A stretch of DNA of 64,000 bases from Streptomyces rapamycinicus NRRL 5491. GTDB taxonomy: Bacteria > Actinomycetota > Actinomycetes > Streptomycetales > Streptomycetaceae. This document shows positions 35,834-45,747 of this stretch, one piece after another. Made by a program: the position numbers and the translations under genes. The notes under the pieces are model-generated. The model was not told where the DNA came from, made no database searches, and saw nothing but the letters and a program-made list of their open reading frames with translations. Numbering within the stretch: the first letter of the stretch is position 1; each line of letters begins with the position of its first letter. The DNA is taken from assembly GCF_024298965.1 (NCBI RefSeq), contig NZ_CP085193.1, forward strand, positions 2,356,001 through 2,420,000, read 5' to 3'.

Positions 35834-36676
35834 CTACGGACGTTCTCCGGTGATCAGCACATAACCGGGAAGCCCTCCGCCGGGCCGCGCTGCCACGCCC
35901 TCCTCGGGCCCGATCAGCTGATTGACGAGCCCCTCGCCGACCGCCCGGACCAGTGCCTCACGATACGGCGCGAGCAGAGCCTTGAGCTTGGTCTGAATCG
36001 GCAACGGCACGATCGTGTGATCCGACACATCGTCGATCTCCAGCAGCCGGAGACCCGCCCGGTCGAACAGCTTCTGGTAGTCGTCGAGGTCGACCGCCGT
36101 GACGATCTCGCTCCCCTCGAGCGGCCAGTCATGCCCGGGGCGGTGGAACATATCGGCGACGGCCAGCCGGGACCCCGGCTTGAGCACCCGCGCCACCTCT
36201 TTCAGCGCGCGCTCCTTCTCCGGCATGTGGATGAGCGACTCGAAGAGCCACGCCGCGTCGAACGAGGCGTCGGCGTACGGCAGTTGCATGGCGTTGGCGT
36301 ACTCGAAGCGCACCCGGTCCGCCAGTCCGGCCTCGCTCGCACGCGCGGCGGCCTGCTCCACCTGGCGGCGGCTGACCGAGATGCCGTGCACGTCGACGTC
36401 ACAGGCGCGGGCCAGGCTCATCGCGGGCTGGCCCACTCCGCAGCCCACATCGAGGATCCGCTGTCCGGGCCGGGGCGCCAACCGCTTGAGCATCTGCCGT
36501 GTCAGCTGCTCAGTGGCGGTGGCCAGGTCGGCCTCGTCGTGCTCGTCGTTCCAGTACCCGAGGTGCAGATTGCTTCCCACGGGCAGGTCGCTGTCGCTCA
36601 GCACGGCGTGCAGCGCGCTGAACTCGTCGTAGCGATCCCCTACTTGAGCGATGTTGCTCTGTGCCGCCGTTGACAT
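35834..36676 (-). CDS. SAM-dependent methyltransferase (tailoring)
   Basis: A 280-aa class I methyltransferase. Motif I is ILDVGCGVGQPAMSLARA (74-91), DVHGISVSRRQVEQAAAR follows, and FDAAWLFESLIHMPEKERAL carries the acidic post-I/II region. The N-terminal YDEFSALHAVLSDSD plus LHLGYWNDEHDEADL pattern is typical of O- and N-methyltransferases of macrolide and indolocarbazole pathways. It lies between the LuxR-type regulator and the KstD-like flavoprotein on the same strand. Methylation of a hydroxyl on the polyketide is the simplest inference. C- or N-methylation cannot be excluded. Confidence 0.85.
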   Translation of the reverse strand: MSTAAQSNIAQVGDRYDEFSALHAVLSDSDLPVGSNLHLGYWNDEHDEADLATATEQLTRQMLKRLAPRPGQRILDVGCGVGQPAMSLARACDVDVHGISVSRRQVEQAAARASEAGLADRVRFEYANAMQLPYADASFDAAWLFESLIHMPEKERALKEVARVLKPGSRLAVADMFHRPGHDWPLEGSEIVTAVDLDDYQKLFDRAGLRLLEIDDVSDHTIVPLPIQTKLKALLAPYREALVRAVGEGLVNQLIGPEEGVAARPGGGLPGYVLITGERP

Positions 36677-36778
36677 CCGAACTGCCTCTCCGATGCGTCA
36701 AGTGGTGCGCTGGTCACGCCGTTTGCCCGGCGCCTGGTGTTGCCCTGTGCGCCGCTTTCCTGGCGCCCGCTCTTGCGT

Positions 36779-38434
36779 TCAGCCCACGGCCCGCGCCGCG
36801 GCACGGCCCGCCACACGGCCGGACAGCAGACATCCGCCGAGGAACGTCCCTTCCAGCGAGCGGTAGCCGTGCACTCCGCCACCGCCGAATCCGGCCACCT
36901 CACCCGCCGCGTAGACACCCGGAACGGGCTCGCCGGTGTCGGCCAGCACCCGGCTGGACAGGTCGGTCTCCAGACCACCGAGCGACTTGCGGGTGATGAT
37001 GTTCAGCCGTACCGCGATGAGCGGACCGGCCTTGGGATCCAGCAACCTGTGCAGCGGGGCCACCTTCCCCAGCTTGTCGCCGAGGTAGTTTCCCGCTGCC
37101 CGGATCGCGTTGATCTGAAGGTCCTTGGAGAACTTGTTGACCGTCTCGCGATCACGGGCGACGATCTCGCGCCGGAGCTCGGCCTCGTCGATCAGCGGCT
37201 CGTCGGTCAGCGCGTTCATCCCGCGCACCAGCGAGGCCAGATCCCGCTCCACCACGAAGTCCACACCGTGCTGCCGGAACGCCTCCACGGGGCCGGGTGG
37301 GCCGGGGCGGAGCCTGCCGAGCACACCCCGGATGCTCTTCCCGGTGAGGTCGGGGTTCTGCTCCGATCCCGAGAGGGCGAACTCCTTCTCGATGATCTTC
37401 TGGGTCAGTACGAACCACGAGTAGTCGTAGCCCGTGCTCATGATGTGCTTGAGCGTGCCCAAGGTGTCGTACCCGGGGAAGAGCGGCACCGGCAGCCGCT
37501 TCCCCGTGGCATCCAGCCAGAGGGACGAGGGGCCCGGCAGAATGCGGATACCGTGGCGGGGCCAGATGGGATCCCAGTTCTGGACCCCCTCGTTGTAGTG
37601 CCACATCCGGTCGCCGTTGATGACCCGTCCCCCGGCCTTCTCCGTCACCTCGAGCATGTGCCCGTCGACATAGGCGGGAACGCCGGCGATCATCCGCCGA
37701 GGGGGGTTGCCCAGCCGCTCCGGCCAGTTCCTGCGGACGAGGTCGTCGTTGCCGCCGATACCACCTGAGGTGACGATCACCGCCTGGGCACGCAGTTCGA
37801 AGGCGCCCACCACCTCACGTGAGCTGGCCGCCCCCCGCTGCACCTCGTCCGGCGCCAGCAGATCACCGGACACCGTGTCCACGGACCCGGCGGTGCGCGA
37901 CAGCCCGGTGACCCGGTGGCGGTACCGCAACTCGACCAGGCCCCGGGCCCGGGCGGCCAGGACCCTGCGGACGAAGGGCTCCAGCAGACCGGGCCCGGTG
38001 CCCCAGGTGATGTGGAACCGGGGCACCGAATTGCCGTGCCCGGACGCCGCGTAGCCGCCTCGTTCGGTCCAGCTGACGAGCGGGAAGAAACGCACACCCT
38101 GCTCCCTGAGCCAGGACCGCTGCTCCCCGGCGGCGAAGTCCACGTACGCCTCCGCCCAGCGACGTGGCCAGTGGTCCTCCGACCGGTCGAATTCGGCGCT
38201 CCCGAGCCAGTCCTGCAGCGCCAGCTCACGGCTGTCCCGGATACCCATGCGGCGCTGCTCCGGTGAGTCCACGAGGAAGAGGCCGCCGAAGGACCAGAAC
38301 GCCTGACCGCCCAGCGAGTTCTCGCCCTCCTGGTCGAGCACGATGACCTTGCGGCCCGCGTCGGCCAGTTCGGCCGCGGCGACCAGACCGGCCAGCCCCG
38401 CACCGACCACGATGACGTCGGCGTCGTATGACAT
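36779..38434 (-). CDS. KstD-like FAD-binding dehydrogenase
   Basis: A 551-aa flavoprotein of the fumarate reductase/3-ketosteroid delta-1-dehydrogenase superfamily. The FAD motif is DVIVVGAGLAGLVAAAELAD (5-24), VIVLDQEGENSLGGQAFWSF follows, and the C-terminal GVYAAGEVAGFGGGG plus HGYRSLEGTFLGGCLLSGR close the flavin site. Such enzymes remove hydride pairs next to a carbonyl or reduce enones. In a polyketide cluster this could install or move a double bond. I chose the ATG at 38434, which follows GAAGGAAGAT. A longer frame begins 93 bp upstream without support. It lies about 90 bp downstream of the luciferase-like gene and is probably co-transcribed with it. Confidence 0.85.
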   Translation of the reverse strand: MSYDADVIVVGAGLAGLVAAAELADAGRKVIVLDQEGENSLGGQAFWSFGGLFLVDSPEQRRMGIRDSRELALQDWLGSAEFDRSEDHWPRRWAEAYVDFAAGEQRSWLREQGVRFFPLVSWTERGGYAASGHGNSVPRFHITWGTGPGLLEPFVRRVLAARARGLVELRYRHRVTGLSRTAGSVDTVSGDLLAPDEVQRGAASSREVVGAFELRAQAVIVTSGGIGGNDDLVRRNWPERLGNPPRRMIAGVPAYVDGHMLEVTEKAGGRVINGDRMWHYNEGVQNWDPIWPRHGIRILPGPSSLWLDATGKRLPVPLFPGYDTLGTLKHIMSTGYDYSWFVLTQKIIEKEFALSGSEQNPDLTGKSIRGVLGRLRPGPPGPVEAFRQHGVDFVVERDLASLVRGMNALTDEPLIDEAELRREIVARDRETVNKFSKDLQINAIRAAGNYLGDKLGKVAPLHRLLDPKAGPLIAVRLNIITRKSLGGLETDLSSRVLADTGEPVPGVYAAGEVAGFGGGGVHGYRSLEGTFLGGCLLSGRVAGRAAARAVG

Positions 38435-38523
38435 ATCTTCCTTCACCTCGGATCGGCGTCGCCGCAGGGCGGCGGTGGGGTGGACGGGCAGCGGCACGGA
38501 GGGTGGTGGCGTTTCCGGTCGAC

Positions 38524-39549
38524 TCACGTCCCCGCCTGGACACGGCTCCTGACCTGGTCGAGATAGGGCAGGGCCGCGCGAATCTCATCGCCGGTCACGC
38601 CGAAGTCCACGAGGCAGGCGACTTCGTTCACACCGGCCTGGGCCAGCTTTTCCACGGAACGGACACACTTGTCGACGGAGCCGAACAGCGATGCGGTGCG
38701 GAAGTAGCGTTCAAAGGCGAAGTTGACCACCTGCTCCTGGTCCACGCCCTTCAGATCGCTCCACTGATTGCGCCAGAGGTCGAAGGAGGACTTGAGATAC
38801 GCCTTGAAGGGCTCCTTCACGATGTCACGCACCTGCTTGTCGCTCTCGCCGGCGAAGGTGTGCATCATCAGGGTGACCGTGCCGCCCGCCGGATCGAGAC
38901 CGTTCTTGGCGCGGGCCGCCCGATACACCTCGATGTTCACCGCCACCTCCTCCACCTTCTGGAAGAGCAGAGCGGTGAGGATGTTCAGGCCGCGCGCACC
39001 GGCCTCCTCGAACGTGGCCCGGCTGCTGGAACACGTCATCCAGAGGCCGGGCTCCGGCTGCATCGGGCGAGGGTAACTGAGTACCTCGACACTGTCGCCC
39101 TCCCCATTGACCCGCTTCACCGGGTCCCCGCGCCACAGACCGCGGATCTCCTCGATCCCGTCCATCGTCAGCTTCCGGCGCTCCTGGTAACGGTCCGGCG
39201 CCAGGACGAAGTCGTTGGGCGCCCAGCCCGTGCCGAAGGCCAGATCGACGCGGCCGCGGGAGAGGTTGTCCACCAACGACCAGTTCTCCACGACCTCCAG
39301 CGGATCGTGGAGGGGAACGACCACACTTCCCGCGCGCAGCCGTATGTTGCGCGTCACGGTGGCGAGGGCCGCTGCCGTCAACGCCGGATTCGGATACGCG
39401 CCGCCGAATCGATGAAAATGTCGCTCAGGCATCCAGAGCGCCCTGAAGCCGTGCTCATCGGCAAACCGCGCCGTATCCAGCAGCAGGTCGTATTCCGCGG
39501 ACGCATCCGTGACCTCACGGTTCGCAAAGTACAAGACGCTGAATTCCAT
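38524..39549 (-). CDS. Luciferase-like FMN monooxygenase (MupA/Atu3671 type)
   Basis: A 341-aa luciferase-like monooxygenase of the group named after MupA (mupirocin) and Atu3671, which occurs mostly in NRPS/PKS clusters. The TIM-barrel signatures include RALWMPERHFHRFGGAYPNP, RLRAGSVVVPLHDPLEVVEN and SRGRVDLAFGTGWAPNDFVL, with RYQERRKLTMDGIEEIRGLW downstream. It uses reduced flavin supplied by a separate reductase, usually to hydroxylate or otherwise oxidise a carrier-bound intermediate. The ATG at 39549 has GGGGAAG eight bases upstream. A GTG three codons earlier is less likely. A plausible promoter lies about 55 bp upstream, so this gene may head a tailoring operon separate from the PKS transcript. 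Confidence 0.88.
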   Translation of the reverse strand: MEFSVLYFANREVTDASAEYDLLLDTARFADEHGFRALWMPERHFHRFGGAYPNPALTAAALATVTRNIRLRAGSVVVPLHDPLEVVENWSLVDNLSRGRVDLAFGTGWAPNDFVLAPDRYQERRKLTMDGIEEIRGLWRGDPVKRVNGEGDSVEVLSYPRPMQPEPGLWMTCSSSRATFEEAGARGLNILTALLFQKVEEVAVNIEVYRAARAKNGLDPAGGTVTLMMHTFAGESDKQVRDIVKEPFKAYLKSSFDLWRNQWSDLKGVDQEQVVNFAFERYFRTASLFGSVDKCVRSVEKLAQAGVNEVACLVDFGVTGDEIRAALPYLDQVRSRVQAGT

Positions 39550-39604
39550 CGACACCACTTCCCCGTTGAATCCGTCTTATGTGACTCGGGCGTCCGCGCT
39601 GCCG

Positions 39605-39634
39605 ACTCTAACCATGATCAGGCGACTCGGACAA
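39605..39634 (-). promoter_or_regulatory. Predicted promoter for the tailoring genes
   Basis: On the minus strand, TTGTCC (39634-39629) and TAGAGT (39610-39605) are separated by 18 bp, a fair match to the main vegetative Streptomyces promoter. The -10 lies 55 bp upstream of the luciferase-like gene start. Confidence 0.4.
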
Positions 39635-39816
39635 GGGTTCGCCGGACACCGGATAATGCGCTGTCGGCTTGCTGTCGGCGCGCTTTCGACACGCTGTCGG
39701 CAGGCAATGGACTTCTGATTTTGGGCAGCACAAAGATAACCTTCCCATCCTGCTTCATTGATCACAGCGGATGGCCTGCGAATTCGGGCTCATGCATTCG
39801 CTGGGCTCTTGTCATT

Positions 39817-39870
39817 GGGGCCGGGGCCGGGGCCGAGCCGGGGCCGGGGTCGCCGGGGCCGGGGCCGGGG
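39817..39870. repeat. Run of eight GGGG tracts (GGGGCC-type repeat)
   Basis: Eight GGGG runs within 54 bases on the plus strand, mostly spaced by CC. The plus strand is the template for the cluster, so the RNA is C-rich while the template DNA could form quadruplexes. It lies in the 378-bp gap between the last PKS stop and the tailoring promoter. The remaining 39635-39816 shows nothing assignable. Confidence 0.75.
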
Positions 39871-39874
39871 CCGG

Positions 39875-39914
39875 TGGCCACTTATGGCCACGATTGGCCA
39901 CTCGTGGCCACGGA
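39875..39914. repeat. Four TGGCCAC repeats at exact 10-bp spacing
   Basis: TGGCCAC begins at 39875, 39885, 39895 and 39905, each followed by a different triplet (TTA, GAT, TCG, GGA). The core TGGCCA is itself palindromic. The 10-bp period places the sites on one face of the helix. It lies 14 bp beyond the PKS C stop codon. Confidence 0.85.
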
Positions 39915-39927
39915 GGCCCCGTGTAGG

Positions 39928-42900
39928 TCAACTGAGTACGTCGACGCCTTCGCTTGGACTCATCTCGGCTCCTTCACCACGAGACGCCTGGTCATGGTCC
40001 TGATCCTGCTTTGCGAATTGATTGAGCACGTCTTCCAGTCGGCCAAGTGCCAGGGACCGGTCCTCATTGACCAGTGACGCGAGGGAAAGCGTTTCCCGGA
40101 GCTTTTCGATCTCCGCCAGTACGGCGTGGGGGCCGGCGGTGTTGGACTCCGTGGCGCTGGGAGTGCTGGGTGGGTTGGGAGATCCAGGGGAGCTTGCGGC
40201 GAGAGTATTCAATTCGTCTGCGAGATGAACCGCGAGATCGGCCGGGGTCGGATGGTCAAAGACCATCGTCGTGGACAGCCGCAGCCCCGTGGCGCCGCCG
40301 AGCTGATTTCGCAGCTCGACGGCCGTCAGGGAATCCAACCCCATCTCGAGGAATTCGCCTTCGAGGTCGATGTCTCCGGAGTCCCTGTGCCCCAGAACGG
40401 TCGCGGTCGAGATACGGACGAGGTCCAGCAGAAGCCGCTCACGCTCCTCCGGGCTCGCTCCCAGAAGCCGGTCCCGCCATTGCTTCGCACCGCTCTGCCC
40501 GGTCGCGGCCTTGCGGAGAGGCGTGCGTATCAGGTTCCGCAGCATTGCCGGGACCGGCACTTCCGGATGAGCCTGGTGGGACGTCAGGTCCATGCGCACC
40601 GGCATCACATGCGGACGTCCCACGCTTTGAGCGGTGTCGAAGAGGACGAGACCTTCTTCGGTGGTGAGTCCGGTGGTGCCGCCGCGGGCCATGCGGGCGA
40701 TGTCGGTCTGGCTCAGGTTCTGGGTGATTCCGCTGGCCTGTGCCCACAGGCCCCAGGCGAGGGACACGGCGGGCAGACCGTGGGCGTGGCGGCGCTGAGC
40801 GAGGGCGTCGAGGAAGGCGTTGGCCGCCGCGTAACTCCCCTGCCCGCCAGCACCGAGAGTGGAGGCGACGGAAGAGTAGAGCACGAACGCCTCCAGGCCC
40901 ATGTCCTGGGTCAGCTCATGCAGATGCCAGGCCGCGTCCACCTTCGGCGCCAGCACCCGCTGAACACGCTCATCGGTCAGCCCCTCCACGACACCGTCGT
41001 CCACCACCGCTGCGGTGTGGACCACGCCCCGCAGCGGAAGCTGCCCCGGGATGGCGGCCAGCAGCTCACGTACCTCTTCGCGGTCGGCCACATCGCAGGC
41101 GGCGACGGTGACCGACGCCCCGGCCGCTTCCAGCTCGGCCACCAGCTCGGCCGCCCCTGGCGCGTCCGGGCCCCTACGGCTGGCCAGCAGCAGATGCTCC
41201 ACCCCATGGTCGGCCACCAGATGCCGGGCCATCACACCCGCCAACACACCCGACGCCCCCGTCACCAACACCGTCCCACCGGAGACCAATCGCGTAGACG
41301 TCCCGAGATCCGCTGCGGGCTTGGCCACGCGGGACAAGCGCGGGACGAGGACGGTCTCGCCCCGGACGGCCAGCTGGGACTCCTCACCAGTGGCGATGGC
41401 CCGCACCACCGCGTCGGCCGCAGCGGAGCTGATCTCCTGGACATGGTCGGGGTCGTGGTCAGGATCGTGGTCGTGGTCGTGGTCAGGGTCGTGGTCCAGG
41501 AGGAGGAACCGGCCGGGGTTCTCGGTCTGCACCGACCGCAACAAACCCCACACCGGAGCCTGCACCAGATCGGCCACATCCTCCCCCATCTCCGTAGCGA
41601 CCGCACCACAGGTGACCACCACCAGACGGGACCCGAACAAGCGATCCTCACCCAGCCACCGCTGCACCGAAGACAGCACAGCGGAAAGCGACTCCCCCAC
41701 CCCAGCAACCAGGTCGCTCTCACCACCGCCCGCCGGGCAGGACAGCACCACCGTCTCCGGGACCACCCCGCCCTCACCGAGCGCGCCGATCAACGCAGAC
41801 ACATCCGCGAAGCGGGCACACGATCCACCCGCACGGACCACCGCCTCACCCAGCCCAGCGTCCGACCCCACGACCGCCCACGAACCCCCAGCAACAGCCG
41901 GAGCCGACGTGGCCACCGGCTGCCAGTCCAGCTGGAAGAGGGAGTCATAACGACTGGTCTGGGCCGCCTGCAGCTGCTCGGCCGAAATGGGCCTCAAGGC
42001 CAGGGATTCGATGGAAATCACCGGCTGACCCGCCGCATCCGCCACTTCCAGCGCCACCGCATCCGACCCCGCCCGGGTCAACCGCACCCGCACCACCGAC
42101 GCACCCGAGGCATACAACCGCACCCCCGACCACGCAAACGGAATACGCGCCGCCCCCTCATCCTCACCCTCATCCTCATCCGAAGCGATCAACGCCACCG
42201 CATGCACGGCCGCATCCAACAACGCCGGATGCACCCCAAACCCCTCCACCTCACCAACCCGCTCCCCCGGAAGACGAACCTCAGCAAACACCTCCTCACC
42301 ACGCCGCCAAACCGCCTCCAACCCCCGAAAAGCCGGACCATAATCAAACCCACGCTCAGAAAAACGCTCATAGAACGCATCCAGATCAGCCACCACCGAC
42401 TCCGCACCCACCGGCGGCCACTGCTCCAACCCCACCCCACCCACACCAACCGGCTCCCCCGCCACCAACGAACCCGTCGCATGGCGCACCCACACGGCAT
42501 CACCGGCGAACTCTTGATCCTCCGGGCGTGAGTACACCGCGACCGGCCGGACACCCGACTCATCCGGCTCCTCCACCACTACCTGAAGCTGGACGCCACC
42601 TTCCTCCGTCAGGATCAGCGGTGCCTCCAGCGCGAGCTCATCCACCAGACCGCAACCGACCCGGTCCGCCGCACGAACCACCATCTCGACGAGAACGGTT
42701 CCGGGTACCAATACGGTCTTGAGCACCTGGTGGTCGACGAGCCACGGATGCGTGCTCAGGGACACACGGCCCGCGAACACCCGCCCTCCCTCAGCAAGGG
42801 GAATGGCCGCTCCCAGCAGTGGGTGTTCGACGGTTTCCAGGCCCAGGTCGGTAGCGTCGGCTGTGTGGTGCGGGGCCTCGAGCCAGTAGCGCTGCCGTTG

Positions 42901-45711
42901 AAAGGCGTAGGTGGGCAGGCCCAGATGGGCCCCCGGGGCGCTGCTGTCGCTGTCGCCGAGTACAGGGGTCCAGTCGATAGACGCGCCCGTGGTGAACTGC
43001 CTCGCCAGGCAGGTCAGCACGGCCCTGACCTCGGGCTGGTCCCGGCGCAGGGAGGCGATGACCTCCGGCTCAGCGCCGGAGCCGTCCTCACCGTCGGCAT
43101 CGATGTGGTGGGCGAGGCAGTTGTGGGCCATGGCGGTCAGAACGCCGTCGGGGCCGAGTTCTACGAACCGTGTCACCTGGCCGTCTTCGGCCAGCCACTC
43201 CACACCGGGGCCGAACAACACCGCCTGCCGGACATGACGCACCCAATACTCCGGCGAACACACCTCCTCCGCCCCAGCCGGTCGACCCGTCACATTGGAG
43301 ATCACCGCCAGCCGAGGGGCAGCGAAGGACAACCCTTCCAACACCTGCCGGAAACCGTCCAGCATCGGCTCCATCAACGCCGAATGGAACCCATGCCCCA
43401 CCCGCAGACCCTTCACCTTCCGACCCAGACCACGCCAATACTCAGCCACCCGGGCCACCGCAGCCTCCTCACCGGAGACCACCACCTGATCCGGCCCATT
43501 AACCGCCGCAACCTCCACCACACCACCAAGCCCAGACCCAGCCCGCAGATCCTCCAGAGCCTGGCCCATCTCCTCAGCGCCAGCCTGGACCGAGACCATC
43601 ACCCCACCACCAGGCAGGCCCTGCATCAGCTGTCCGCGAGCCGCGACAAGCGTGCAGGCATCCTCCAACGACCACACCCCCGCCACATACGCCGCCACCA
43701 CCTCACCAATGGAATGCCCAACCAGGAAATCCACCCGCACCCCGAAAGACTCCATCAACCGGAACAGCGCCACCTCCAACGCAAACAACCCCGCCTGCGT
43801 AAACACCGTCCGATCCAACAACCCCCCACCCTCAGGAGCACCAGCAGCAGCGGCGAACACCACCTCCTTCAACGGCCGCTCCAGCAACCCATCGAAGCGT
43901 TCACACACCTCATCAAACGCCACCGCGAACACAGGAAAGGCCTCATACAACTCCCGCCCCATCCCCGCCCGCTGACTCCCCTGACCAGAGAACAACACCG
44001 CCACACGCCCACCCGACCGCACACGCCCCGCAACCACACCACCACCAGCACCACCAACAGCAGTCTCCGCCAGCCTCTGAAGCCCAGCAGTCAGCTCCTC
44101 CACATCCGAGCCCAGAACCACAGCCCGGTGCTCGAACACCGCACGTGAACCCACCAGAGCACGCCCCACACCCACCGCATCCACGCCACCGTCAGCCTGA
44201 GCAGCGCTGACATGGTCCAGCAGTCGGCCCGCCTGGGCCGCCAACGCACCCGCACTACGCCCCGACACCACCCACGGCACCACACCACCACCAGCGGAAA
44301 CCACCTCCACACTCAAGGCCCCATCCACCGGTGCTTCCTCAAGAATGACGTGAGCGTTGGTCCCCGAGACGCCGAAAGAAGACACCCCAGCCCGCCGGGC
44401 CCGCTCCCCTCGCGGCCAGGCGACAGCCTCAGTCAGCAGCTCCACAGCCCCCGCATCCCAGTCCACATGCGACGACGGCTGATCCACATGCAACGTGCGC
44501 GGCAGCACCTCCCGGTCCAAGGCCATGACCATCTTGATCACACCACCCACACCAGCAGCAGCCTGCGTATGACCGATGTTCGACTTCAACGACCCCAACC
44601 ACAACGGCCGACCACCCTCACGCTCCCGCCCATACGTAGCCAGCAAGGCCTGAGCCTCGATCGGGTCACCAAGCGTCGTACCGGTCCCATGCCCCTCGAC
44701 GGCGTCCACATCCGCCGCCGACAACCGGGCACTGGCGAGGGCCTGCCGGATCACCCGCTCCTGCGACGGACCATTCGGCGCCGTCAACCCATTCGACGCA
44801 CCATCCTGATTGACCGCGGAACCACGCACCACCGCCAACACCCGATGCCCACGCGCCCGAGCATCCGACAACCGCTCCAACAACAACACACCCACGCCCT
44901 CGCTGAACCCGGTCCCATCCGCCGCGTCCGCGAACGCCTTGCAGCGCCCGTCGGCCGCCAGCCCACGCTGCCGGGAGAACTCCACGAACGTCCCCGGAGT
45001 CGACATCACCGCCACCCCACCGGCCAGCGCCATCGAACACTCACCATTGCGCAGCGCCGCGCTGGCCTGATGCAACGCCACCAACGACGACGAACACGCC
45101 GTATCCACCGTCACCGCCGGACCCTCAAGACCGAATACATACGCGACACGCCCGGACATCACACTGGCCGTGTTACCCGTCAGCACATAGCCATCGCTGC
45201 CCTCCGGGTGCTGCTGGAACCGTGACAGGTAATCCTGCCCTTGAGTTCCGACGAATACGCCGGTCTCGGTGCCGCGTACATCAGCGGGATTGATTCCCGC
45301 GCTCTCCATGGCCTCCCAGGACGCTTCCAACAGCAGCCGCTGTTGCGGATCCATGACCAGTGCCTCACGCGGAGAAATCCCGAAGAACTCCGCGTCGAAA
45401 TCGGCCGCATCATGCAAGAAACCACCGCGCAGTCCGGCTGGAGCCGACTCCTGATCCGAGTCCTTGTCGTCGTCCAGGACTCCGGCCGACCAGTCACGAT
45501 CCGCGGGGAACGCGGAGATGGCATCCACGCCGTCCGCCACGAGTCCCCACAAGTCATCCGGTGAGCTCACATCACCTGGATACCGGCACGACATGCCGAC
45601 AATGGCTATCGGCTCGCGCGCCCGCTCCTCAACCTCACGCAAACGAGCGCGAGCCTCACGCAAGCCAGTCGTGGCGCGCTTGAGATGTTCAAGTACCGTG
45701 GAGTCTTCCAT
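39928..45711 (-). CDS. Type I PKS C: one module, KS-AT-DH-KR-ACP
   Basis: A 1927-aa modular PKS. Order: N-terminal docking coiled coil (1-32), KS (about 34-460; Cys near 205 in DTACSSS), AT (about 560-880; GHSIGE near 666, HGFH near 772, malonyl-like), DH (about 945-1240), KR (about 1270-1640; TGASGVLAG near 1480, VDD motif of B-type, SYAAAN tyrosine), ACP (about 1755-1830; GLDSL). The DH active-site motif reads [10 protein letters not shown], with Lys where HxxxGxxxxP has Gly, so activity is uncertain. A Asp/His repeat expands the KR linker near 1405-1424. The C-terminus has dimerising helices but no thioesterase and no acidic terminal docking helix. It starts 36 bp after PKS B and is the last PKS in the row. 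Confidence 0.95.
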   Translation of the reverse strand: MEDSTVLEHLKRATTGLREARARLREVEERAREPIAIVGMSCRYPGDVSSPDDLWGLVADGVDAISAFPADRDWSAGVLDDDKDSDQESAPAGLRGGFLHDAADFDAEFFGISPREALVMDPQQRLLLEASWEAMESAGINPADVRGTETGVFVGTQGQDYLSRFQQHPEGSDGYVLTGNTASVMSGRVAYVFGLEGPAVTVDTACSSSLVALHQASAALRNGECSMALAGGVAVMSTPGTFVEFSRQRGLAADGRCKAFADAADGTGFSEGVGVLLLERLSDARARGHRVLAVVRGSAVNQDGASNGLTAPNGPSQERVIRQALASARLSAADVDAVEGHGTGTTLGDPIEAQALLATYGREREGGRPLWLGSLKSNIGHTQAAAGVGGVIKMVMALDREVLPRTLHVDQPSSHVDWDAGAVELLTEAVAWPRGERARRAGVSSFGVSGTNAHVILEEAPVDGALSVEVVSAGGGVVPWVVSGRSAGALAAQAGRLLDHVSAAQADGGVDAVGVGRALVGSRAVFEHRAVVLGSDVEELTAGLQRLAETAVGGAGGGVVAGRVRSGGRVAVLFSGQGSQRAGMGRELYEAFPVFAVAFDEVCERFDGLLERPLKEVVFAAAAGAPEGGGLLDRTVFTQAGLFALEVALFRLMESFGVRVDFLVGHSIGEVVAAYVAGVWSLEDACTLVAARGQLMQGLPGGGVMVSVQAGAEEMGQALEDLRAGSGLGGVVEVAAVNGPDQVVVSGEEAAVARVAEYWRGLGRKVKGLRVGHGFHSALMEPMLDGFRQVLEGLSFAAPRLAVISNVTGRPAGAEEVCSPEYWVRHVRQAVLFGPGVEWLAEDGQVTRFVELGPDGVLTAMAHNCLAHHIDADGEDGSGAEPEVIASLRRDQPEVRAVLTCLARQFTTGASIDWTPVLGDSDSSAPGAHLGLPTYAFQRQRYWLEAPHHTADATDLGLETVEHPLLGAAIPLAEGGRVFAGRVSLSTHPWLVDHQVLKTVLVPGTVLVEMVVRAADRVGCGLVDELALEAPLILTEEGGVQLQVVVEEPDESGVRPVAVYSRPEDQEFAGDAVWVRHATGSLVAGEPVGVGGVGLEQWPPVGAESVVADLDAFYERFSERGFDYGPAFRGLEAVWRRGEEVFAEVRLPGERVGEVEGFGVHPALLDAAVHAVALIASDEDEGEDEGAARIPFAWSGVRLYASGASVVRVRLTRAGSDAVALEVADAAGQPVISIESLALRPISAEQLQAAQTSRYDSLFQLDWQPVATSAPAVAGGSWAVVGSDAGLGEAVVRAGGSCARFADVSALIGALGEGGVVPETVVLSCPAGGGESDLVAGVGESLSAVLSSVQRWLGEDRLFGSRLVVVTCGAVATEMGEDVADLVQAPVWGLLRSVQTENPGRFLLLDHDPDHDHDHDPDHDPDHVQEISSAAADAVVRAIATGEESQLAVRGETVLVPRLSRVAKPAADLGTSTRLVSGGTVLVTGASGVLAGVMARHLVADHGVEHLLLASRRGPDAPGAAELVAELEAAGASVTVAACDVADREEVRELLAAIPGQLPLRGVVHTAAVVDDGVVEGLTDERVQRVLAPKVDAAWHLHELTQDMGLEAFVLYSSVASTLGAGGQGSYAAANAFLDALAQRRHAHGLPAVSLAWGLWAQASGITQNLSQTDIARMARGGTTGLTTEEGLVLFDTAQSVGRPHVMPVRMDLTSHQAHPEVPVPAMLRNLIRTPLRKAATGQSGAKQWRDRLLGASPEERERLLLDLVRISTATVLGHRDSGDIDLEGEFLEMGLDSLTAVELRNQLGGATGLRLSTTMVFDHPTPADLAVHLADELNTLAASSPGSPNPPSTPSATESNTAGPHAVLAEIEKLRETLSLASLVNEDRSLALGRLEDVLNQFAKQDQDHDQASRGEGAEMSPSEGVDVLS
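41441..41499 (-). repeat. Asp/His codon repeat inside PKS C
   Basis: A run of GACCAC/GACCCT-type codons encodes an alternating Asp/His/Pro tract where the matching place in PKS B reads only [11 protein letters not shown]. In-frame 6- and 12-bp units point to slippage expansion in the linker of the KR structural subdomain. Confidence 0.8.
43342..44121 (-). repeat. Near-identical AT tract, copy in PKS C
   Basis: This 780-bp stretch of the AT matches 54415-55194 in PKS B at a constant offset of 11,073 with only two differences that I could find. Flanking sequence diverges more, so the tract looks homogenised. Confidence 0.85.
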
Positions 45712-45747
45712 GGGCCCTGCCCTTTCACTGTAGAGTCACTGATTCGC

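Noticed and set aside
36779..38527. Longer start of the KstD-like gene at 38527
   Set aside because: The extra 31 residues are Pro/Arg-rich and lack a ribosome site. The ATG at 38434 begins right before the FAD motif with GAAGGAAG upstream.
39875..39914. Possible CRISPR array
   Set aside because: Repeat units are only 7 bp with 3-bp variable parts. No spacers, leader or cas genes.
39928..40250. Thioesterase at the end of PKS C
   Set aside because: No GxSxG motif or alpha/beta-hydrolase pattern follows the ACP, only helical docking-like sequence.
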